From positions 3,596,001 to 3,660,000 of the forward strand of contig NC_133296.1 in the NCBI RefSeq assembly GCF_005239225.2: a stretch of DNA of 64,000 nucleotides, in the 5' to 3' direction. A model generated the notes under the pieces. It saw only the letters and a list, made by a program, of their open reading frames with translations, was not told where the DNA came from and did not search any database. A program made the translations under genes and the position numbers. Positions 24,785 through 35,873 of this stretch are shown one piece after another (the first letter of the stretch is position 1; each line of letters starts with the position of its first letter). The DNA comes from Populus alba (taxonomy: Eukaryota > Streptophyta > Magnoliopsida > Malpighiales > Salicaceae).

Positions 24785-27285
24785 ATTAGCTAGTGTCTAC
24801 AAGCTTTCGTTTTGCTCACCTCCTCTTCTTTTCGTCCTAGGAAGTGTTAGTTTGGAGGTGGAGTAAGGATTCTATCCTCCAATTCTACTCCATGATCATC
24901 ACTATCACTTAACCAACGGTTCATTGGCCAATTGTGTCTATTTTTTGTATTTTTAATCATTTCACTTTAGATGATGAAGATAATTACCACTTTTTTTTGG
25001 TTGGATAATGTCTTTTTGTGTGCACTTGATATTTTTAAAGATAATGAGAAGAAGAAAGATTGAAGTCTTAATTATCATTATCATCCGCAACAAAAGTAAT
25101 TATTATGTGGGGCTCTAGCTAGCTCTGGGATTTAGTCACGAAGACAAGGGGACAATATTTCTTTCTCCCGTATTTGTTTATTTTAGTGGATTAATTAAAA
25201 TATATTAAAAGGCTCTGGCATGCAAATTTTTTTTTTTTTATTTTTTATTAGATTATTATGGTATCGTCACTCGGGTCGTGAGCAAATTAACCAAAAAAAT
25301 TTTTAGCATCCTTTTTAATTAATTAAAAATTATATTTTATAATTTGTTTCAGTTTACGTTTTATGATGTTATCTTGGTTCTTATGACTTGAATTATGAAT
25401 TTGATTGATTATTAGTGATTTTTTAAAAAAACAATTAATTATTTTTTTAATTTCACTAATTAATATTGAGTTGATTGAGTTGATTTTTATAATTTGTTTT
25501 AATTAGTTTGCTATGAAGTTATTCTAATCTCATAACTCAGGTTTGATAGGTTAATCTAAGTTGAATTAACTTATTTTTTTCAGTTGAGTTTTATTTTTAA
25601 ATTCATTATTAAACACTGAGTTGATTAAAAATTAGATTCAGTAAGTTTTTTTAAAAAATAATTATTTCTATAAAGTTATTAGAATCTCATTATTAATCTA
25701 GGTAATGGATTTGACTGGTTAACTCAAGTTGACATGAGTCAATCTAATATATTTTTATTTTAATTTTTAATAAAAAATATTATCTTAATTTTTTTAATTA
25801 AACTATATTTTTATTAGTTATTTAAATTATTTTTAAACTTACACGTTCACGAGATCATTTTAAACTTGCACATCTTATGAATCCCTGTATAGTTTTATTT
25901 TTCTTCTACTAAAAATTACATTCACAATATCTATATATTTTTTTTATTTTTTATGTAAAAAAAATGCGATACGGTCCCTAGAGAAGCGTGTAGGATCATC
26001 TATTGTTATCCTACTGCACATCGATAGTGATAGCTGGTGGCAGGGATTGCTTGGTTGATATGTGCAATAATTTGATAGGAGAAAAGGTCGCCATACGTTT
26101 ATATAATTTGTTTGAAGTCAAACTTTGATTTTCTGTTAAAAGTTCTTACAAGGCACAGAGGCAAATGGAATGCTGAGCTGGCTTTATTAGTGACTCGGGT
26201 TCACACGTCAATTCATTTGTTGCTGCCTTCATTAGCTCGTAAATTTCTAGTTCAATTGACATCAATTATTTATTTTTTATATATAAAAAGAAAGTTTCTT
26301 AGGTATAAATCTCTTATGTTTTAGTTATTTTATTTTTTACCTTGTTTTTGAAAATAAAATTAAAATGGATAATACTTTTTATTCTATACTAATTAAAAAA
26401 TAATAAAAATAAATTATGTTGATTTTGTAAAATATTCTCAAGATAAAATGATTTCATTTCTTGATGGTTCTTTGCTGTCATTTCTCACAATAGGCGTCGA
26501 AGCAGGAAAAAAAATGATGTATTTTTTGCAATATTTTATTCTAATACATGGATATCTGGTGTGCAGGGCTAAGGTATATTAACGAATATTTTTTAAAATA
26601 ATTTTTTGTTTAATAATACATAAAATAATATTTTTTTTATTTTTTAAAATTTATTTTTAACATTAAAATATTAAAATAATAAAAAAATTAATTTTAAACT
26701 GTTTATTTAAAAAAAAATTAACAAACACAAAGCGAACGAGCTTCGTTGCTTAAACATCATTTTGCTAAAAATATATTTCAATTTGGTTAATTCTCTTGAA
26801 AGTTTTCTATAATAAAATAAAAGTTAAAGAAGAGAATGCATCATCGGAGAAAGAACATTCTTTCTTCTAAATATTAAAACACCCCAAAACAATAACTTCT
26901 AACACTTCAATCTCGGATCAAAATCCTTGGAGGTAAACAACCACAAACACTCAGAGCTGCTCTAAAGTTTGGTCTTTTATTTTTTTTCTCTCTCTTTCTT
27001 TTGGGAGGTGACTTCCCTCCATCTCCTTCGCCTATTAGGGGTGATGGGATCCTTGCTCTTTGCTTGACAGATCTGCTTTCTCCAGGAGATCTGATAGGTA
27101 AGAGGTTTGGTACGGAAAGAATTCCCTCATTTTGTTTTTTGCTTTTTAACTTCTTGTTGATTTAGGGGTGGTAATTTGTTGTGTATGGTAATGTAAGTGG
27201 GTGTCAAGATGGTGGCTTGGGATTGATGGTGGATGTTTTACAACAAATATGAAGCCTTCTTGGACGAGTACTGATTATTTTTTGG
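24785..27285. other. AT-rich spacer with a dispersed 'TTGA-gttaac' repeat
   Basis: The first 300 bp are probably ERF 3' UTR. From about 25240 to 25870 a degenerate repeat family appears, with motifs such as ACTTGAATTATGAATTTGAT and TGACATGAGTCAATCTAAT. Similar sequence recurs at 28.9-29.5 kb and 47.6-48.1 kb. MITE-like A/T debris lies at 26585-26740. From 26930 to 27200 there is a less AT-rich stretch with no recognisable product. Confidence 0.5.
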
Positions 27286-27297
27286 AAAGAAGTTGTT

Positions 27298-27493
27298 TTT
27301 TTTTTATAACCCTAGGTGTTCGGACTAGCTTACGCGCACCACAACTAATTTCAGGGGCTACTGAACATCCTGCAAGCCCAGTAGGCAGGTAAGGCACCGC
27401 GGGAGTGACAGACTGATACTCTTGAGGATCGAACCTAGGACGTTCGCAAAAACAAGCCTTACAGTTGACCAATGGGCTAGACCCTCAAATATA
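27298..27493 (-). mobile_element. SINE copy, minus orientation, with target duplication
   Basis: Read on the minus strand it has an A-box-like GTCTAGCCCATTGGTCAAC, a B-box-like GGTTCGATCC, then CTCCCGCGGTGCCTTACCTG, shared with the 4.9 kb SINE, and a final A-run (T-run on the plus strand). Flanks AAAGAAGTTGTT (27286-27297) and AAAGAAATTGTT (27494-27505) are a 12-bp duplication with one mismatch. Confidence 0.85.
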
Positions 27494-27505
27494 AAAGAAA
27501 TTGTT

Positions 27506-29059
27506 ATTTGTTCGAGATGGTGATGGTTTGCTCGATTCCAGTGTGTGGTGAGAGTAGGTGGAGAATGTTGAGTTGTTTTTTTTGTTTTTTTCACTAAAAA
27601 AATTAAAATAACGAAGTACAGAAAATTATTTAGAATACTTAGGTTAGAGAATCACGGATAATATATGCAGCTTGTGAGTCTGTGTTATTTACTATTCTCT
27701 CAAATTCAAAACAATGGACTAATACAATTTATAATAAAGAGAGAGAGAGGAGAGAGAAAAATAAATAAAAAAAGAAAAAAGAGAAAGAGAAAGAACATGG
27801 AGACCCTAAAATTCTAATGATAATATTATTGGTATTGTTTAAATGATATTAATAAGATAAATTTCACAAAACAAAATCAAAATTAATAATCAAAGTAGGT
27901 CATATTAGTCATATATTTAGCCATTTAGTATTTATTTATATTCAAATAGCTCTTGTAACTTACTTTAGTCATCATTAATAACTTTCCTTGAAATCGTTGG
28001 ATTTAATTTTCCAAGATTTTTTCAACATAGTGTAATAATTGGAGCTTTAATATGTTTTGTGGTCTTTTTCTTCATTTTTTTTTATTATAAATTATGTTGG
28101 TTTATTTTTAGCATATGAGAAGGTCTTATATATATATATATATTTATATATATTTACAAATATTATTTGCAAATCTTTAAATTATGTTATTTTTTAAAAT
28201 ATTTATATAATGTGTTATTTTATCTAGTTTTTTTTTTAAGTATTATAGTACAAAAATACTCGAGAATGATTACAAACTTAGTTATTAAATTTGTCCTTGC
28301 AAAAATAGTAATCTGGAGTTTCATCTGTTGAGTTTTAAATTAAACTTGGAAAAGACATTTGTAAGGCAAAAACCAGTTGACCGGGGTTTTTATTAGCTTA
28401 ATTCACCTATTAAATCCATTTTAATTTTCAAACAAAATGTTGAAAGAAGAGAACGAGGACGAGAGACAATAGCATATAAAAACAATCTATAGAATAGGGG
28501 TTTTACTATAATTTTTTTTTTATAAAACTATTAATTGGTAATACTTATTTATCTATTTATTTCAATGAATGTTTATATATATATACACACACACACTTAA
28601 TTTTTTTTATTAAGGTATCTCACTTTCATGACATGAATTATAGATTTGTTATTAAGTTATCTTACTTTTATATTTGATGGATTAATCCATGTCATGAAAA
28701 TGAGATAACTTTTTATGATCCATGCCACGAAAGTGAGATAACTTAATAACAAATTATCTCATTTTCATGATATGGATTAATCCATTAAATCTATGATCCA
28801 TGTCACGAAAGTGAGATATATCTTATTTTCATGTGTGTGTGTTTATAATTGAAAATTAAACTTCATAATTTATTTTGTTTAATTTCTATTAGGTTATTCT
28901 GGCCTTGTGACCTATGAATAATGTTTAATAGGTTAACCCGAGTTTATTCGAGTTATTTTTTTTTTAATTTCATTATTAAACATTGAATCAGTTGAGAATT
29001 AAACTTTATAGTTTTAATTTGCTTTCTATGAAAATATCTTGGTCTTATGATCAAGGTCA
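27506..29059. other. AT-rich spacer with short inverted and direct repeats
   Basis: Contains a purine-rich (GA)n patch at 27737-27795, (TA)n near 28130 and (CA)n near 28583. At 28600-28830 there is a set of repeated phrases (CATGACATGAATTATAG, GTCATGAAAATGAGATAAC, CCACGAAAGTGAGATA) in both orientations that could fold into an imperfect hairpin. No gene is recognised. Confidence 0.5.
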
Positions 29060-29870
29060 CAAGTTTTGGTATTTTTACCTTAATTAAATCGGGTCGTTTT
29101 TTCAACTTTTTTCTTAGAGATTATAACGTTCTCATAACTCGGATCATGAGTCCTTCAACATTGAATTTATTTTTTTATTGGGTTGTCTCGTCTCATGACG
29201 CGGTCACGAGTTTGACAAGTTAACTATGTTTTTTTTTTAAAAAAATTTCCTTTTAATTTTATCTTTAAATATTGAGTTAATTGAAAATCAAACTTCATAA
29301 TTTGTTTTTATTTGTTTTTTGTAGGGTTATCAAAGTCTTAAGACTAATGTGGTGAATTTAACTTGTTAACCCGAATTGATTCAAGTCAATCCAATATATT
29401 ATTATTTTAATATTAAAAAAAATGTTATCTTATTTTTTTTTGGGTAGCCAATTATGTTTTTACAAGTTGTTATGTTACTTTTGGACCCTCAAAATTAACC
29501 CTCATAAGGTTTAAATTATTTTTTAATAAAAAAAACATTAACAACGTTCAAATATTGTTTTTTTATATTCATGAAATTTTTTGACCCGAACCACATCCTA
29601 ACGTGTTTAAATAATCAAGTTATATCTTGGCAAAAGAATTAAAAAAATGCCTTCTGTCTGAGTTCATTTTTCCTTTCCCCGCAAAATATCTTCATTATAT
29701 ATATTTTAAAGATCTAATCATCTAAGAGCATAAACATCCTCAAATAAGCCCATAAATGAAGCCGAAAGAAGGGCTAGAGGCCCATATAGTGCGAACCCTA
29801 CTATGCCTTAATATTAACAGAGATTGGCCCAAATGTAATTGTGTCTAGCCCATAGGCCCATGCGTCGTTG
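29060..29870. repeat. Duplicated flanking segment L (copy 1)
   Basis: This stretch is homologous by eye to 47600-48350. Both share a GGATCATGAGT..CTTCAACATT phrase, a GGTTTGACAAGTTAA-like phrase, AACCCTCATAAGGTTTAA, and a long well-conserved end with AAGCCCATAAATGAAGCCGA and AAGAAGGGCTAGAGGCCCAT. Each copy precedes a family-A peptide gene, so L marks the left edge of the duplicated unit. No coding function is recognised. Confidence 0.75.
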
Positions 29871-30044
29871 ACAAAACTTTCACCAAAAAAATAAAATCGA
29901 GGAGTTTGATAGGTACAATACAGCTACTTGACTTCGTTAGATTGGCAAGTAATTAAAGGAGATTGTACTCAAATATCAAAGAAATCAATTAAAACCATGG
30001 TTAAAAATAATCAGATGTCCCTTCATTATATGCTTTTAGACTAA

Positions 30045-31647
30045 GGCTCCGTTTGTTTGCAGGAAAGTGAATTCCTTTTGGAAAGTGAATTCCGGGGAAA
30101 GTGAATTCCTGGAAAGTGAATTCCGGGAAAGTATTTTCCGATGTTTGGTAGTGTTATGGAAAGTGAACTGGAAAACACTTTCCAGTGTTTGTTTGTGTTA
30201 TGGAAAATAAACTGGAAAATAATTTATTAATGAATTAATTTTTTTTTCAAGTTTATCTAATATATATATATATATATATATAATATTTAATATATATATT
30301 TAATCACTTATAATAAAAAAATAAAATCTAAAAAGTATAATGATAAATTTTTTTATTGTATCCTATATTTATATATAACTTATTTTATTATAGTCTTTGG
30401 TCTCTTTATTGACTACAAAGTTTGAGAAGATAAAAACAGAAAGGACATGGTAGAGGTCTACGATACTGATTATCGTTGCTTTATCGAGTTTAGTTTTTAA
30501 GAGAGGTTTTGGGAGCTTCAAAGAGTACCCAGATGAGAAAATTGAGTTAACAGTAAAACCCATAGAGGTTTTGCAGATTATGCAAGACAAATTAGACCCT
30601 TCGTAATTTCCTCACTTTTCCCTCAGGTTTTCCCTTGTTTTCTCTGCTGCCAAACTAGTTAGAAACAGAAATAAGGCTCCGTTGCTGCAGCTAAGTTTTG
30701 GTTACAAATTTTCATCCTGTCGACGACACCTTCCCATACCCATCCAATCGTTGAGCTAATGAACGCCAGCTGCTCTTCAACCGCATCCCCCCCTTTTTGT
30801 TCTGCACAGTTGAATGATTTGTTGAGTTTGGGTCAGCATCGTATCTGGAAACCTATGGCCGTATCTTCGACTGGGTAATTAACGTGTTTTCTTTCTTTCA
30901 TTTTTTTCTTGTAAGAAAAAAAAGAGAATGATATTGGGACACCGAAAATGGGAGATTGTGTGCGCACACCGAAAATGGGAGACTGCGTGCTGGACCCGTG
31001 TTGTGGAAGTGGGGATTTGGCATTTCTCCTGTCTGAAAAAGTTGGCTCCAATGGCGGCAAGGTTCCTTTCTGAATCCTTAGTTGTGCTTGAATTATCTGT
31101 AGCAATGGGAAGTAATTTCTTGTCAAAATTTGCAGGTGGGAAATCTTGATTTCTCAATCAGCTGTTTATGGCTTCATCCCGGCAACATTTGCTTGCAAAG
31201 GTTTACTGCAAGAGCATCGAGTGAGCATTGGTAAAAGATTTTTTTCGCACCTAGTGATTTTAACATTTTGGATAACCTGATTTACATTGCATTGATTGAT
31301 CACTGGTGCGTTGAGGACGAGGCGACTGATTTGCCCTTCCAAGATTGTTACTTTGATGCTATTCCCATAGGTTATGGGTTTCGAAAATGTGGTGGATAAG
31401 CGGAAGGCCTTGCAGGAGATGTTTAGAGTGCTGAGACCAGGAGAAGATGTGTTTTATTAACAAAGGAAAGTGTTTTCCTTTTGATAAGGAAAGGAAAACA
31501 CTTTCCTACGGCTGAAAGTAATTTCCTTGTTGACCGGAAAGTTAAGGAATTAACTTTCCTTTGACTAACTTTCCGGATGGTTGCCAAACATTGGAAAATG
31601 AGGAAACTGAATTCCTGAAATTCAGTTTCCTTGAAACAAACAAGGCA
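30045..31647. mobile_element. PIF/Harbinger-like element carrying host gene pieces (Pack-type)
   Basis: Left end GGCTCCGTTTGTTTGCAGGA and reversed right end TGCCTTGTTTGTTTCAAGGA are terminal inverted repeats. TAA flanks both sides (30042-30044, 31648-31650). The same flanks occur joined without the element at 63.96 kb (CTTTTAGTCTAAGTAATTC), proving a 3-bp TAA duplication. Subterminal regions hold many copies of GGAAAGTGAATTCC and GGAAAACACTTTCC-like palindromic words. No transposase is present. The centre holds a shattered copy of a chloroplast methyltransferase gene, listed separately. A related but emptier element lies at 50821. Confidence 0.85.
30761..31445 (+). pseudogene. Captured fragments of a MenG-type methyltransferase gene
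   Basis: Pieces read in family order across shifting frames: ERQLLFNRI (30761-30787), LNDLLSLGQHRIWKPMAVSS (about 30811-30870), LDPCCGSGDLAFLLSEKVGS (about 30990-31049; the SAM-binding motif I), SSRQHLLAK (about 31174-31200), EDEATDLPFQDCYFDAIPIG (31313-31372) and, after a one-base shift, NVVDKRKALQEMFRVLRPG. This matches the plant demethylphylloquinone methyltransferase (MENG; UbiE family), which makes phylloquinone in chloroplasts. GT- and AG-flanked gaps between pieces suggest genomic rather than cDNA capture. There are frameshifts, a tandem 27-bp repeat before motif I, and no start or end, so no enzyme is made. Identification is from remembered family sequence. Confidence 0.75.
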
Positions 31648-31650
31648 TAA

Positions 31651-33074
31651 GTAATTCTTCTACAACGAATTCACTAGATATTATTGAAAAAATACATGGG
31701 ACCGTGGGGAAGGGCACAGTAGTCTTTTTAATTTCTTCCAGGTATTGCACAAAAATAAAGGAAAAGGATACAGAGGAAAGAGAAGAAAAAGAAAAAGAAA
31801 AAATGTCTGAGCCAAGTCGTTTTTCCACCAACTCACAAGCCGCCATGGGAAGGAGGGATGACAAAGACAATTATGGCAACATAAAAAAAGGACAATATCG
31901 GGTCTGAAGAAAGCTGCACGTGTCGCTCAAATATGATGGTTCTCTCACATATGCTATTTATTTTTCTTAATTCGGTTCCTCATCAATTTTTCTTATTAGT
32001 ATTGGTAACTATTAAATTTTTTATTTAATCTTTAATTTTTTCATAACTTTTTAATTTGATTCGAAACTTTATCACACATAAGCTCAATAAAATCTCACCG
32101 ATAAGAAAGGAAATGATAAAGGATTTTTTTATTATTATTTGATCATTGTTTTTTAATAACTTTTTTTTTATTTTGATTATCCGTTTTTCTATATCTAATC
32201 TTTATATCACCCAAGCCAAATGAAAATCCAACCAATGAAAAAAAAAATAAAAAATAAAAAATAAAAAATAAAAAATAAAAGAGATAACTAGCTAAACTAG
32301 GTTAACTCATTATAGTTATGCAATGATCCTCACCGCACATTTAGCAGGTTAGATTAAGTTGGCAGGAGTAGATCTAATATGGTGTTTTCTTTTCATTTTG
32401 CTCCATGAATTCTCGTTTTATTTTTTTAATTTTTCCTTTTTATTTTGTTATTTAACACTTGAGCCTGATCGAGTTAGGCAGGAGTTTGAAACGACAGGTC
32501 TTAATTATTTTTTTAAACCAAATCATATTTTGAATGGGATGATCAAATATCATTTGGTAAAATAGTACATATCAAGCCAGCTCTAACATAATTAGATTTC
32601 GAGCTCATGTTATTTACTGGCCAACAACATGGGTTAACACTAGACAAATAAAAAAGTTAAGAAACTATGAAAAACTTAAAATTATATAGTGCATAAAATT
32701 CTCTTGTTAAAAATAAAAAACTAAAATATTAGGCATAAACCTTGTTTATCAAGACTAGATAATTATGAAAAATATTATTTTATTATTCTATATGAGTATT
32801 TTAAATTAAAATTATATTCAATCATGTATTTTAATAAAATTAAATATTTATTCAGTTATATTTACTTAATTTTTAGATAATTAAATTCATTTCTACAAAC
32901 ATATCAGCAAAGAAATTGGCAAACCAGTACAAAGAGCAATTTGCTAGTCTACTCCAATAGTTTGCACTTGCCATTGGAGGGATGACTTCAAAAGGCTATT
33001 TCAGCATTAATTCCAGCCAACGGTCTTTTTGACAATAATAATTTCTTGCATAACGCGTCTTTGAAAGACCAAAA

Positions 33075-33145
<71 letters not shown>

Positions 33146-33540
33146 TGTACTTAGATTTTACAAGGACATTCTATCAGCCCAGTTTTATAAAAGGATTAGC
33201 TCATTATAACTAAATATGATCAAAAAATTATTTAAATTAGACTTAGAAAATATTTTCCAGGTTAGTTTTGTTATTTTTCTTTTTTAATTTTGGATTTTTC
33301 TAGTTTTTTGAGGATTTTTATATATTTTTTTTATTTTCGAGTTTTCTAGTTTTTTTTTAATATTTGATAATAAAATTCTAAAGTAAAAAGAAGTATGTAT
33401 GTATTATTTGTATTTGTAGTATCACATGTGATGTATCAATCTGAATGTGGAAATTCTCACCAACAAATTAAAAGGAATGCCGTTGGTGGAGGACTTGTTG
33501 TTACACCTTCAAAGTCTTCTTCCATCATCTGCCTGCCTTG
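31651..33540. other. Upstream flank of peptide gene A1
   Basis: 31803-31907 contains a 34-codon frame starting MSEPSRFSTNSQAAMGRRDD. A related frame recurs at about 34442-34530 (ELSRFSTNTQ... DNYGNN), so this is part of the duplicated block; I do not recognise it. AT-rich sequence follows. 32880-33075 is repeated upstream of A2 (about 44450-44720) and A3 (about 49140-49300), sharing ACATATCAACAAAGAAATTG and CGTCTTTGAAAGACCAAAAG. Confidence 0.55.
33076..33142. repeat. (AT)n microsatellite
   Basis: About 67 bp of nearly pure AT/TA dinucleotides with one phase change. It replaces the sequence found between the conserved upstream block and the promoter in the other A copies. Confidence 0.9.
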
Positions 33541-33548
33541 TATAAATA
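33541..33548 (+). promoter_or_regulatory. TATA box of peptide gene A1
   Basis: TATAAATA, 45 bp before the ATG, in the context CCTTGTATAAATAGCAGACA, which is shared with A3. The A2 copy has TACAAATA at the same place. Confidence 0.7.
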
Positions 33549-33585
33549 GCAGACAAACTCTCTACCCATCCATCGCCATATAACA

Positions 33586-33804
33586 ATGAAGGTTCTTTCT
33601 TCCATATTGTTAGCAATTTTGCTGCTTTTCGGAGCTTTTGGACCCGGTGCAAGAACCTGCTATGCCGTCCGATATCTCAATAAAATGGAGCATTCAAGAA
33701 TCGGATTCCATGCGTTTGAGAAGAGGACAATTCCCGGAAGTGGGGGAAATCCAGCTCCTGATCCCAATTTACGGTACAGTCAAGCGCCACCTATAGCCAA
33801 ATAA
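33586..33804 (+). CDS. Small secreted peptide precursor, family A copy 1
   Basis: 72 residues, no intron. A hydrophobic N-terminal signal peptide of about 27 residues (MKVLSSILLAILLLFGAFGP ...) is followed by a core that is nearly identical in the three copies (VRYLNKMEHSRIGFHAFEKR), then a short variable tail (TIPGSGGNPAPDPNLRYSQA ...). The Lys-Arg just before the tail could be a processing site. The tail is Gly/Pro/Asn-rich with PDPN, faintly like the ends of plant signalling peptides such as CLE, but it does not fit the CLE 12-residue consensus and I assign no family. TATA box upstream and 3' flank are conserved between copies, suggesting the gene is expressed. The start is the only ATG that gives the signal peptide. 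Confidence 0.75.
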   Translation: MKVLSSILLAILLLFGAFGPGARTCYAVRYLNKMEHSRIGFHAFEKRTIPGSGGNPAPDPNLRYSQAPPIAK

Positions 33805-35571
33805 TAAGATGGATCTAAATCGTATTTCCTCCATTTTCTTAGAGGGGTTCTTGTGATTTCTAGTTCTCAACTAGGCTTGATCTCCTAATGTTTCGTTTCT
33901 GTATTAATTCTCAGCTGTTTAATTTCCTTGCTATCCTATATATCTTGAATAATATATCATAAGCAAATGCCTCTTTCCTTTTATTACACGTTTCAATTTC
34001 TTGTTCTTTTTAAGGTAGTAGTAGCGATACTCAACAAGAAAAAAAACTATTTATGTTTTACAAGAGTGAGTGCCAACGAAGCAGATATACATTCACTGAT
34101 TAAAATCTAAAACTTACACAAGTGATTCGTTTGCACCACCAGGCCAACTGTACAGAGGGTTATTATCAAACAGATAATGTTACAAAATTCAAATGTTAAT
34201 CCTTAGAGAAAATAGCCATGCTAAAACAAAAATATTATAACTCCAAACGGATAAAACATGAATCGGCATATATATTTTTATATCTAGTATTGAAATCAAG
34301 AAAAATAATTAAAATATTGTCAATAACAAATTATATATTTCGGGGAGGTAAACGAACTATTTATTACAAAACCTATTCTGGAAGCCTTGCAGCAAGAATA
34401 TTGGGATACAGGTGAGCTCAATCATGATTCAAGAAAAAAGGATGTTTGAGCTAAGTCGTTTTTCCACCAACACACAAGGCTCAAGCCGCCATGGGAAGGA
34501 TGGACGCCAAGACAATTATGGCAACAATAGTTTGTTAATATATATTAAATATTGTAATCAGATTTTACAAGGACATTCTATCAGCCCAGTTTTTATAAAA
34601 GGATTAGCTCGTTATAACTAAATATGATCAAAAAATTATTTAAATTAGACTCAGAAAATATTTTCCAGGTTAGTTTCGATTTTTCTTTTTTAATTTTGGA
34701 TTTTTCTAGTTTTTTGAGGATTTTTATTAATTTTTTTTAATTTTCGAGTTTTCTAGTTTTTTTTTTTAATATTTGATAATAAAATTCTAAAGTAAATAGA
34801 ATTATGTATGTATTATTTGTATTTGTTGTATCACATGTGATGCGTATCAATCTGAATGTGGAAATTAACTTCTCACCAACAAATTAAAAGGAATGCCGTT
34901 GGTCGTTATATGCTTTTAGTCAAAGTAATTCTTCTACAACGAATTTAATCAAGCTAACCCTTCACTGGACGGGCACAGTAGTTTTTCTTCTCTTTTTTTT
35001 CAAAGTCTTCTTCCATATCTGCCTGCATATTGTTAGCAATTGTTAAACCTTCAAAGTCTTCTTCCATCATCTGCATGCCGTTGGTCGACTAAAGGAACCG
35101 GACATGTTACATGCACCTTCATAGTCTTCTACCTGTCTTGTATAAATAGCACACAAACACAACTAGGTTTCTTCACATAACAATGCAGGTTCTTTCTTGC
35201 ATGTTGTTAGCAAGAAAAAAAACTATTTATGTTTTACAAGAGTGAGTACCGAAGAAACAGATATACATTCAGTACTGATTAAAATCTAGAACTTATACAA
35301 GTGATTCGTTTGCACCACCAGGCCAACTGTACATAGGGTTATTATCAAACAGATTATGTTACAAAATTCAAATCTTAATCCTTAGAGAAAATACCCATGC
35401 TAAAACAAAGAAATCTCATCAACAGAAGAAGATACGCAATAATCTCTGTCCTTGATGTTTGTAAGAGGTTAATTTAGTAGCTTCAACTTTGTTTTGGCTA
35501 CACAAGACAAAAGTTGGTAGAAACGTTTGCCTAGACTTGAATATTGGGAATTTAAAAACGGTGGCATAAGT
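33805..35571. repeat. Duplicated and rearranged 3' flanks of family A and B units
   Basis: 33805-34215 is the A 3' flank, repeated after A2, A3 and at 50214. 34218-34420 repeats at 40455-40620 upstream of B1 (ATTTCGGGGA, GGGATACAGGTGA). 34500-34920 repeats the A promoter region. At about 34908 it switches abruptly to CGTTATATGCTTTTAGTC, then AAGTAATTCTTCTACAACGA, normally found beside the Harbinger site. 35100-35180 is again A promoter, with a TATA box at 35141-35148. It is a mosaic of broken unit pieces interrupted at 35572 by the copia element. Confidence 0.65.
35183..35245 (+). pseudogene. Truncated family-A peptide gene
   Basis: The promoter and first ten codons (MQVLSCMLLA) match family A, then the sequence jumps to the A 3' flank at the AAGAAAAAAAACTATTTATG segment. 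That removes the rest of the signal peptide, the core and the tail. The resulting frame is 20 codons (ends VLQE) and cannot encode a family-A product. The deletion probably used the short AGCAAGAAAA-like similarity at the junction. Confidence 0.8.
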
Positions 35572-35810
35572 TGTTAAGATTTGGAATCAAAACAATTAAA
35601 GCTTGATTTGTAAATCGTATCTTAGAGATTTAGTTTGATTGTTATTGCTGTAATTAAGTCCTAAATATTAGTTGCTAGTCTGTCAGTTTACTTATTTAGA
35701 CAAGAACTTTCCTATATAAACTATGTATACGGAGTGTATCAAATACATTGAATAATAAGTCTGCCCTGCTATTCTTCAAACTTCCTCTGTCAATTTTCTT
35801 GCTTTCTTTA
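35572..35810 (+). repeat. 5' LTR of copia element 1
   Basis: 239 bp, TGTTAAGATT ... GCTTTCTTTA, with a TATA-like CCTATATAAA at about 35711 that would start the genomic RNA. Confidence 0.95.
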
Positions 35811-35827
35811 TGGTATCAGAGCAGTGG
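35811..35827 (+). promoter_or_regulatory. Primer-binding site of copia element 1
   Basis: TGGTATCAGAGCAGTGG is complementary to the 3' end of plant initiator methionine tRNA, and starts at the base after the 5' LTR. Confidence 0.9.
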
Positions 35828-35873
35828 TTCAACACCTAATATTGCTCATTATTTTGCTTCCGCCAACATCACC

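Noticed and set aside
27275..27594. Overlapping minus-strand frames near 27.4 kb
   Set aside because: They cross a SINE and its flanks and have no family features.
31803..31907. 34-codon frame MSEPSRFSTN... as a further peptide gene
   Set aside because: A related frame occurs at 34442 but with indels and no signal peptide; kept only as part of the duplicated block.
33718..33780. Family A tail as a CLE peptide (KR-IP-GG-P-PDPN)
   Set aside because: Spacing and residues do not fit the 12-residue CLE consensus, and the His/Asn ending is missing; the resemblance is too weak to name the family.
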